NCBI GenBank assembly: GCA_945888895.1
Contig: CAMDAY010000151.1
Location: forward strand, 1-5,216
Direction: 5' to 3'
Origin: Dehalococcoides mccartyi
GTDB lineage: Bacteria; Chloroflexota; Dehalococcoidia; UBA2979
DNA: 5,216 bases
The notes beneath the pieces are model-generated. The model had not been told where the DNA came from. It ran no database searches and saw only the letters and a list, made by a program, of their open reading frames with translations. Positions 1-5,216 of this stretch are shown here, piece after piece (position 1 is the first letter of the stretch; every line of letters starts with the position of its first letter). A program made the position numbers and the translations under genes.

Positions 1-99
1 GAGTGCGATGAAGATCGGCCCCATCACCAGCAGCGACACAAGGCCGCCCGTCATGATGATGCGGTCGAACTGGGATGGCAGCGGAAGTCGTGCGAACAA
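1..99 (-). CDS. Unidentified membrane protein, N-terminal fragment
   Basis: I do not recognise this gene. It is the first 33 codons of a minus-strand frame that leaves the window at its left edge. The proposed start is TTG at 99-97, because GAGGA at 112-108 sits 8 bases upstream and an in-frame TAG at 114-112 closes the frame before it. An in-frame ATG at 54-52 (residue 16) has no visible ribosome-binding site. The peptide has a short polar, basic lead (RLPLPSQFDR) and then a hydrophobic stretch from about residue 14 (IIMTGGLVSLLVMGPIFIAL), which looks like a first membrane helix. Third codon positions are mostly G or C, 27 of 33, as expected for coding sequence here. It lies 47 bases past the nuoI stop on the same strand and is probably co-transcribed. 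Position would predict NuoJ, but the sequence does not clearly match NuoJ N-termini, so the product stays open. Confidence 0.45.
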   Translation of the reverse strand, partial: MFARLPLPSQFDRIIMTGGLVSLLVMGPIFIAL

Positions 100-146
100 G
101 CGGCCCGTCCTCTACGCGATCAAACTGACTACGAACCCGACCCCGA

Positions 147-643
<497 letters not shown>

Positions 644-647
<4 letters not shown>

Positions 648-1765
648 GACGCCGCCTCACTTTGCAGAGCAATCGCGGACGCTCGGGCGGCGCGCGGCTT
701 GCGGATCGCGCGCTCGGTCAGCCAGCTCAGGAGGGCGATCCCACCAAGGCCGACGACGGTCAGGATCGGCATCGGCAGGTCGTAAACCAGCACGAAGCCG
801 TTCACGAGGATCTGCACCAGCGCGAGCGGCACCAGGATCTTCCAGGCGTAGCCCATCAGCTGGTCGATGCGAAGGCGCGGCACGGAGGCGCGCACCCAGA
901 TAATGAGGAAGATGAGGAGCGAGGCCTTGATCACCGTCAGCAGCAGCTGGAACCCGATGCCCAGCTCCTGGCCGAACGGCCACACATAGCCGCCGAGGAA
1001 CACCGCGCTGATCAGGATCGACATGATGAACAGGCTGGCGTACTCGCCGAGGAAGAACATCGACCAGCGAATGCCGGAGTACTCGACGAACGGGCCACCG
1101 ACAACCTCAGACTCGCCGACGGGGATGTCGAACGGCGGGCGGTTGAGCTCCGCGAGGGCGGCGATGAAGAAGATCACGAAGGCGAGGGGCTGCCACACGA
1201 TGTTCGGGACCTGCCACTGCGCAAGCACGATCTCGTTGATGTTCAGCGTGCCGGAGAGCATCGAGACGGCGAGGAGGGAGAGGACGAAGGGCAGCTCGTA
1301 GGAGATCGCCTGGGCCGCGGCGCGCATGCCGCCGATCATCGCGTAGCGGTTGTCGGAGCCCCAGCCGGCCATCACCCAGCCGACGATGCTGACGGACGAC
1401 ACCGCCACGAAGTACAGGATGCCGAGGTCAAGGACGCGGACGTTGAAGTCGGCCATGAACGGCTGGACAACGAAGCCCATGAAGATCGGAATGAAGACGA
1501 GGTAGGGGCCGAACTCGAACGTCCACGGGTCCGCGTTGCGCGGGCGCAGGTCTTCCTTGCCGATGAGCTTGAGCGCATCCGCAACCGACTGGAGCAGACC
1601 GAAGGGGCCGGTGCGCTGGGGACCGACACGGGCGTGGAAGCGGCCGAGCACCTTGCGTTCGATGTAGATGAGGCCCATCGCGACGACGGTCATGAGGCCG
1701 ACGATCAGAAGCAGGCGGATCAGGCCATCGAGCCAGGGGTTCAGACCGAACAAGCCTTCGGGCAC
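644..1765 (-). CDS. nuoH: NADH-quinone oxidoreductase subunit H (NuoH/ND1)
   Basis: A 373-residue integral membrane subunit that docks the peripheral arm on the membrane arm and forms the entry of the quinone chamber and the E-channel. About eight hydrophobic segments can be read, the first at residues 15-35. Family signatures follow in order: ERKVLGRFHARVGPQRTGP at 36-54, GLLQSVADALKLIGKED at 56-72, GWGSDNRYAMIGGMRAAAQ at 134-152, and the NRPPFDIP...ESEVVGG loop with VEYSG at 208-231. In that loop the residue after the second Pro is Val216, where an acidic residue is common in the family. The start is GTG at 1765-1763, sharing its G with the nuoD stop (TAGTG), with GTGAGG about 10 bases upstream. 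Its stop overlaps nuoI. The C-terminal tail after the last helix (from about residue 351) is basic and then Ala-rich. The whole gene is present and of normal, slightly long size. Confidence 0.97.
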
Positions 1766-2889
1766 TATCGGTCGACCTCACTGAGCACGATGTCGATGGA
1801 ACCGAGCACGATGATCGCGTCGGCGACGTACTGGCCGACGCTCATGTGCTTGAGCGCCTGCAGGTTGGAGAGGCACGCGCTGCGCACCTTCAGGCGGTAC
1901 GGGCGGTTGCCGCCCTTGGACACCAGGTAGACGCCGAACTCGCCACGAGGCGCCTCGGTGCGGATGTAGACCTCGCCCGGAGGGGTGCGGAGCATGCGCG
2001 GCATCTTCTCCGGCATGATCGCGCCCGGCTGGAGCCGCTCGAGGCACTGCTGCACGATCTTCACGGACTCGCGCATCTCGCCGAGGCGGCAGAGGTAGCG
2101 CGCGTAGACGTCGCCGTCCTGCTCGGTGATGACGTCCCACTTGATCTCGTCGTACTTGAGGTACGGCTCCTCGCGGCGCACGTCCAGCGGGACGCCGCTC
2201 GCGCGGATCGAGGGACCGCTCATCCCGAAGTCGATGGCGTCCGCTGCGCTGACGTAGCCGATGCCCTGCGTACGCGCGACGAAGATCTCGTTCTTGGTGA
2301 GCAGACCGTCGAAGTCCGCGATGCCCTGGTTCACAGCCGTCAGCACCTCGCGGGTGCGCGCGACGAAGTTCGTCGGGACGTCCCACGCCAGGCCGCCGGG
2401 GCGGAAGTACGCGTACATCATGCGGTCGCCCGAGATCTCCTCGAACAGGTCGATGATCGCCTCGCGCTCGCGCCATGCGTAGATGAAGGGCGTGCCGAAG
2501 ACACCGACGTCGATGCCGAAGGCGCCCATGAACATCAGGTGGCTGGCGAGGCGGTTCAGCTCGACGAGGATCATTCGGATCCACTGTGCGCGGTCGGGGA
2601 CCTCGAGCTCCGCGAGCTTCTCCACGGCCATCACATAGGAGAGCTCCGCGTTGAACGCGGCGAGGTACTCCGTGCGGTCCATGAAGCCGATGCCCTGGCG
2701 GTAGTCCATGGTCTCGCAGAGCTTCTCAGCGCCGCGGTGGAGGTAGCCGATGTACGGAATGATGTCGCGGACGACTTCACCGTCTACCTGCATGACCATG
2801 CGGAACACGCCGTGGGTAGAAGGGTGCTGCGGGCCGACGTTGAGGAGGAGATCCTGCGTCTCGAACTCGTGAGCGCTCTCGGTGACCAC
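1765..2889 (-). CDS. nuoD: NADH-quinone oxidoreductase subunit D (NuoD, 49 kDa)
   Basis: A 374-residue peripheral-arm subunit that builds the quinone-reduction site with NuoB and NuoH. The N-terminal loop NVGPQHPSTHG lies at residues 17-27, and DRTEYL at 71-76. By manual alignment with Thermus Nqo4, His26 and Tyr75 correspond to quinone-binding His38 and Tyr87 (equal offset of 12), so the site looks functional. Further family blocks are IPYIGYLHRGAEKL (44-57), VELNRLASHLMFMG, YFRPGG and the C-terminal LGSIDIVLSEVDR. The nickel-binding cysteines of the related hydrogenase large subunit are absent, as expected in complex I. It is separate from nuoC, unlike the fused nuoCD of enterobacteria. The start is GTG at 2889-2887, one base shared with the nuoC stop TAG, which implies re-initiation after nuoC. 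Ends with TAG at 1767-1765, again overlapping the next start. The next gene is nuoH, not nuoE. Confidence 0.97.
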   Translation of the reverse strand: MVTESAHEFETQDLLLNVGPQHPSTHGVFRMVMQVDGEVVRDIIPYIGYLHRGAEKLCETMDYRQGIGFMDRTEYLAAFNAELSYVMAVEKLAELEVPDRAQWIRMILVELNRLASHLMFMGAFGIDVGVFGTPFIYAWREREAIIDLFEEISGDRMMYAYFRPGGLAWDVPTNFVARTREVLTAVNQGIADFDGLLTKNEIFVARTQGIGYVSAADAIDFGMSGPSIRASGVPLDVRREEPYLKYDEIKWDVITEQDGDVYARYLCRLGEMRESVKIVQQCLERLQPGAIMPEKMPRMLRTPPGEVYIRTEAPRGEFGVYLVSKGGNRPYRLKVRSACLSNLQALKHMSVGQYVADAIIVLGSIDIVLSEVDR

Positions 2890-3434
2890 TACGGGGCCTC
2901 CTCATCGGCGTAGCCCATGCCCTCGCCCTGGAGGACTTCGATCTCGGCGAGCGGGTGGTCCTTGCGCAGCGGGAACGTGTCGTCCATGTCCTCGGGCATC
3001 AGGAGGGTGCGGGGGTCGGGGTGGCCATCGAAGCGCACGCCGAACATCTCCGCCGTCTCGCGCTCGAGCCAGTTCGCTGCGCGCCACACGGTAGTGGCGG
3101 TGTCGATGTGCAGGTTGTCGGTCGGCAGCGTGGCCTTGACCGTCAGGTTGTGCTTCGCGGTGGTGGAGTAGAGGTGGTAGACGACGTCGATGCCCTCGTC
3201 CTCATTGTCCACGGCAGTGAGGCTGCGCAAGTAGTCGAAGTTCAGCGTGGCGTCAGCCTTGAGCGCCTTGAGCGCGCGCACGATCTCGGCGGGCGGCACG
3301 TGGACGATGACGTCCAGCACGCCGCGCTCGGCCGTGGCGGTGATGCCGGACAGCGCGCGATCCACCTCGGCCCAGATGGTGCCATCGAGGCTGGCTACGG
3401 GCGCGGTTGCTTCGGTCGACTCTTCGGAGGTCAT
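2889..3434 (-). CDS. nuoC: NADH-quinone oxidoreductase subunit C (NuoC, 30 kDa)
   Basis: A 181-residue cofactor-free peripheral subunit that binds NuoD and NuoB near the quinone site. The 30-kDa subunit signature is clear: LERETAEMFGVRFDGHPDPR at residues 123-142, followed by the LLMPEDMDD turn and PLRKDHPL at 155-162. The first 20 residues are Glu/Ser/Thr/Ala-rich and probably flexible. The open frame continues upstream to about 3629, but that part is a shadow of nuoB. The start chosen is ATG at 3434-3432, overlapping the nuoB TGA as ATGA. No strong ribosome-binding site sits at ideal distance, so translation probably depends on coupling to nuoB. The C-terminus (GYADEEAP) is short, with no fusion to NuoD. 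Stop TAG at 2891-2889 shares a base with the nuoD start. Confidence 0.95.
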   Translation of the reverse strand: MTSEESTEATAPVASLDGTIWAEVDRALSGITATAERGVLDVIVHVPPAEIVRALKALKADATLNFDYLRSLTAVDNEDEGIDVVYHLYSTTAKHNLTVKATLPTDNLHIDTATTVWRAANWLERETAEMFGVRFDGHPDPRTLLMPEDMDDTFPLRKDHPLAEIEVLQGEGMGYADEEAP

Positions 3435-4087
3435 CGGCCCGTGTTCCCGCGCTCTTCCATGATCAACTCCTGGAGGGCGATGAACGAGTCGATGAGCGCC
3501 TCGGGACGGGGCGGGCAGCCGGGGACGTACACGTCCACGGGGATGATCTTGTCGACGCCCTGGAGCACGCGGTCGTAACGCGTGTAGGGGCCGCCGTTGG
3601 TGGCGCAGGCGCCCATGCTGATGACCCACTTGGGGTTCGGCATCTGCTCGTAGAGCAGCTTCACCGCGGGGGCCATCTTCTTGGTGACGGTGCCTGCGAC
3701 GATCATGACGTCAGACTGGCGAGGCGACGGCCACGGCACGATGCCGAAGCGGTCGAGGTCGTAGTGCGCCATGTACGTGGCGATCATCTCGATGGCGCAG
3801 CACGCGAGGCCGAACGTCATCGGCCAGAGCGAGGACTTGCGCGAGGCAGCGAGGACGAGGTCGAGCGGGACCTGCATCACGCCGGGGAGGATCTGCTTGT
3901 AGAGCGCCTTGCCGGGGACGACCTCGACGGGCGTCAGGCGAGGAGCCTCGTTCGGGTGCTCGCCGGGGATGACCGGCAGGGTCATCGGCTCGTGAGCGGG
4001 CGCCGTCGAGGGAGCGGGCTCGGTCGCCGGCTCGGGGATCGTCGTCGTCGCGGACGGGGTCAGAGTCGGATCATAGGTTACCGCCAC
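3431..4087 (-). CDS. nuoB: NADH-quinone oxidoreductase subunit B (NuoB), N2 [4Fe-4S] subunit
   Basis: NuoB holds cluster N2, the last iron-sulfur centre before quinone. The core begins near residue 62 (LYKQILPGVMQVPLDLVLAA) and contains FGLACCAIEM with C96 and C97, MGACATNGG with C161, and VPGCPPRP with C191. These match the expected N2 ligand set. AGTVTKKMAP (131-140) is the conserved basic loop by the quinone site. With the GTG start at 4087-4085 the protein is 218 residues, longer than the usual 160-190, because of a Pro/Thr/Ala/Glu-rich extension of about 60 residues before the core. GTG is preferred because GAAGGGGG at 4102-4095 sits 7 bases upstream. The in-frame ATG at 4108-4106 would add seven residues but lacks a clear site. 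ATG at 3985-3983 (residue 35) would remove about half the extension but leave a gap after nuoA. It overlaps nuoA by 10 bases and nuoC by 4. Confidence 0.95.
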   Translation of the reverse strand: MAVTYDPTLTPSATTTIPEPATEPAPSTAPAHEPMTLPVIPGEHPNEAPRLTPVEVVPGKALYKQILPGVMQVPLDLVLAASRKSSLWPMTFGLACCAIEMIATYMAHYDLDRFGIVPWPSPRQSDVMIVAGTVTKKMAPAVKLLYEQMPNPKWVISMGACATNGGPYTRYDRVLQGVDKIIPVDVYVPGCPPRPEALIDSFIALQELIMEERGNTGR

Positions 4088-4452
4088 TGCAGCGCCCCCT
4101 TCTTCCATGCATATCCGAGTCCCAGGGCGAGGATGGCGATGAACGCCACCATCAGCCAGTAGGCCTGAGCGCCGAGGGTCATGAACGAGACGGCCCACGG
4201 GAAGATGAACACAGCCTCCACGTCGAAGATGACGAAGAGGATGGCGTACAGGTAGAAGCGCATGCCCACGTTCGTGGCTGAGCGCTGAATCGGCAGCATG
4301 CCGCACTCGTAGGTGGTGCTCTTCTCACGTTCCCTGGAGAACGGAGCCAGCAGCCGCGCGCCGAGGAGCGCACTGAGGACGAGGATGAACCCGACGATCG
4401 TGGCGAGCAGCACCGGGATGTAATTGCTGAAGAGCGTCTCAGCTGGTCCCAT
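4078..4452 (-). CDS. nuoA: NADH-quinone oxidoreductase subunit A (NuoA/ND3)
   Basis: A 124-residue membrane subunit with three hydrophobic segments (about residues 11-33, 66-90 and 96-114). It sits beside NuoH at the joint between peripheral and membrane arms. The long loop between the first and second helix carries the diagnostic YECGMLPIQRSA block (48-59) with Cys50. The second helix holds FYLYAILFVIFDVEAVFIFP (66-85) with Asp77 and Glu79, the conserved acidic pair of the ND3 family. The start ATG at 4452-4450 has GAGGG 9 bases upstream. It is the first gene of the run and lies about 75 bases downstream of the best promoter candidate in the window. Its stop TAA (4080-4078) lies inside nuoB. 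Length and features are ordinary for the family. Confidence 0.96.
   Translation of the reverse strand: MGPAETLFSNYIPVLLATIVGFILVLSALLGARLLAPFSREREKSTTYECGMLPIQRSATNVGMRFYLYAILFVIFDVEAVFIFPWAVSFMTLGAQAYWLMVAFIAILALGLGYAWKKGALQWR
4095..4102 (-). promoter_or_regulatory. Ribosome-binding site deciding the nuoB start
   Basis: On the minus strand GAAGGGGG lies inside the nuoA coding end, 7 bases before the GTG at 4087-4085. It is the best purine-rich match near the nuoA/nuoB junction and favours that GTG over the in-frame ATG at 4108-4106. The assignment rests on spacing and composition only. Confidence 0.5.
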
Positions 4453-4525
4453 GGACTCCCGCCCTCAAACGCGCGCACGAGGGCGCACGCATGCTGCTCG
4501 AACGAATCAGGCCCGTCGGAAACCG

Positions 4526-4554
4526 AGCGTATCCGTGGCCAAATACAGTGTCAA
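4526..4554 (-). promoter_or_regulatory. Candidate sigma70-type promoter of the nuo operon
   Basis: Read on the minus strand, a perfect -35 TTGACA (4554-4549) is followed after exactly 17 bases by TACGCT (4531-4526). The second box matches the -10 consensus at the two first and the last position, the most important ones. Transcription would begin near 4519, giving a leader of about 65 bases before the nuoA ATG, which has its own ribosome-binding site. The stretch is visibly more AT-rich than the genes around it. No gene on the plus strand could use the region. Only sequence match and position support it. Confidence 0.6.
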
Positions 4555-4555
4555 C

Positions 4556-4573
4556 GAATCGTGATCCCGATTC
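4556..4573. promoter_or_regulatory. Dyad next to the -35 box, possible operator
   Basis: GAATCG and CGATTC form a perfect 6+6 inverted repeat with a 6-base spacer, ending one base before the TTGACA of the nuoA promoter. That position suits an activator or repressor dimer. Half-sites this short can arise by chance, and I cannot assign a regulator. Confidence 0.3.
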
Positions 4574-4624
4574 CGTTGGCGAGCGAAGGCTAATCGACAC
4601 GACGCGCAAGCGCATCCAGCACCT

Positions 4625-4642
4625 GACCGAGCACGCTCGGTC
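4625..4642 (-). terminator. Hairpin after the inositol-phosphatase gene, possible terminator
   Basis: GACCGAG, a four-base loop and CTCGGTC form a perfect 7-bp GC-rich stem that starts 14 bases past the TAG of the phosphatase gene and ends about 70 bases before the nuo -35 box. No T-run follows on the minus strand (next bases AGGTGCTGG), so it is not a classical intrinsic terminator. It could still pause polymerase or protect a 3' end. A perfect 10-base palindrome, GCAGTACTGC, lies between the stop and the hairpin at 4645-4654. Confidence 0.35.
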
Positions 4643-4656
4643 TTGCAGTACTGCGG

Positions 4657-5216
4657 CTAGCACCTCGAGGGTGCATCGAGTCCGCTGGCGCTGCCGATGA
4701 GCGCCCGGAAGTCGAGGTAGAGCGCCGCGTTCGTGCCGAGCCAGGTGTCGCCGTCCTTGAACGGCTCCCCGGTGAGCGGCTCGGCGCGGCCCCCGGCCTC
4801 CCGGAGGATGAGTCCGGCCGCCGCCACGTCCCACAGGTGGACTCCACGCTCGTAATAGACGTCGAGCCGGCCGCACGCGACGGCGCACAGGTCGAGAGCC
4901 GCGGAGCCCTCCCGGCGGATGTCCCGCACCTCGTGGAGCACGCGCGAGAGGATGGCCGCCTGCACCCGCCGGCCCTCGGCGCGGTAGTCGAAGCCGGTGC
5001 CGCAGAGGGCGTGGGGGAGTCTCGTCTCGGTCGAGACGCGGATCGGCACCCCGTTCAGGGTCGCTCCCTGCCCGAGGGTCGCCGCGAACAACTCGTCGAG
5101 GAACGGGTTGTAGACCGCCCCGGCCACGACCCGCCCGTCCACCTCGGCGGCAATGCAGACGGCGAAGGCGGTCCGGCGATAGAGGTAGTTCACCGTCCCG
5201 TCGATGGGGTCGATGA
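4657..5216 (-). CDS. Inositol monophosphatase family protein, 3' part
   Basis: A Mg2+-dependent, lithium-sensitive-type phosphatase of the inositol monophosphatase superfamily (SuhB/IMPA/histidinol-phosphatase-like), probably cytoplasmic. The window holds the last 185 codons; the start lies beyond the right edge. The first visible residues are the metal-binding block IDPIDGTVNY, which in the family sits near residue 80-90, so roughly 80 residues are missing. A GTG at 5193-5191 within this block is not the real start. Later blocks are RREGSAALDL at 100-109 and LWDVAAAGLILREAGG at 127-142, whose Asp129 corresponds to the third metal-binding aspartate. The C-terminus GTNAALYLDF is typical, followed by a short tail ending in Cys. 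Substrate cannot be settled from sequence: myo-inositol-1-phosphate, histidinol phosphate, PAP and fructose bisphosphate are all used by relatives. It is co-directional with nuoA but 204 bases away and probably a separate unit. Confidence 0.92.
   Translation of the reverse strand, partial: IDPIDGTVNYLYRRTAFAVCIAAEVDGRVVAGAVYNPFLDELFAATLGQGATLNGVPIRVSTETRLPHALCGTGFDYRAEGRRVQAAILSRVLHEVRDIRREGSAALDLCAVACGRLDVYYERGVHLWDVAAAGLILREAGGRAEPLTGEPFKDGDTWLGTNAALYLDFRALIGSASGLDAPSRC

Noticed and set aside
662..1930. A 422-codon open frame on the plus strand opposite nuoH and the end of nuoD
   Set aside because: It mirrors real genes with clear family motifs. Its translation is dominated by His, Asp, Glu, Ala and Arg with no recognisable domain, as expected opposite GC-rich third codon positions.
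1846..2913. A 355-codon open frame on the plus strand opposite nuoD
   Set aside because: Same antisense shadow effect: biased composition rich in Val, Ala, Asp, His and Arg, no motif, and full overlap with intact nuoD.
3435..3629. Upstream extension of the nuoC frame
   Set aside because: This part lies wholly inside the nuoB coding region and reads as an Arg/His/Pro-rich shadow; the ATGA junction at 3434 is the better start.
3407..4162. A 251-codon plus-strand frame opposite nuoB
   Set aside because: It is complementary to the conserved NuoB cysteine and loop motifs, and its own product has no domain-like pattern.
5191..5193. GTG as the start of the phosphatase gene
   Set aside because: It falls inside the metal-binding block DPIDGTVNY, whose first half is encoded upstream in the same open frame, so the gene must start beyond the window.

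Overview
The window is a GC-rich bacterial segment whose genes all read leftwards on the minus strand. Its core is a run of respiratory complex I (NADH:quinone oxidoreductase) genes. In transcription order these are nuoA (4452-4078), nuoB (4087-3431), nuoC (3434-2889), nuoD (2889-1765), nuoH (1765-644) and nuoI (647-147). All six are intact and every junction overlaps by 1 to 10 bases, which points to one translationally coupled transcript.

To the right lies the 3' part of an inositol-monophosphatase-family gene (5216-4657), cut at its 5' side by the window edge. It is separated from nuoA by about 200 bases. That gap holds a hairpin and a palindrome just past the phosphatase stop, then a good sigma70-type promoter (TTGACA, 17-base spacer, TACGCT) aimed at nuoA, with a short dyad next to its -35. 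To the left, after a 47-base gap behind nuoI, a further minus-strand frame begins with a plausible ribosome-binding site and a TTG start and runs off the window. Its N-terminus contains a hydrophobic segment. I do not recognise it, and it does not clearly read as NuoJ.

Together the genes encode most of the peripheral connecting arm (NuoB, C, D, I), the quinone site at the NuoB/D/H interface, and the first two membrane subunits (NuoA, H). The NADH-input module (NuoE, F, G) is not between nuoD and nuoH, where E. coli-type operons keep it. This A-B-C-D-H-I order, with separate nuoC and nuoD, is known from several lineages whose E/F/G genes are elsewhere or absent. With the high GC and the NuoH loop sequence it makes me lean towards Chloroflexota, but that is inference and weakly supported.

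This is largely a housekeeping region and I see no evidence of a new multi-gene system. The points worth checking are the missing NuoEFG module, a proline/threonine/alanine-rich N-terminal extension on NuoB, non-consensus residues in NuoI and NuoH, the unidentified gene after nuoI, and the control region before nuoA.
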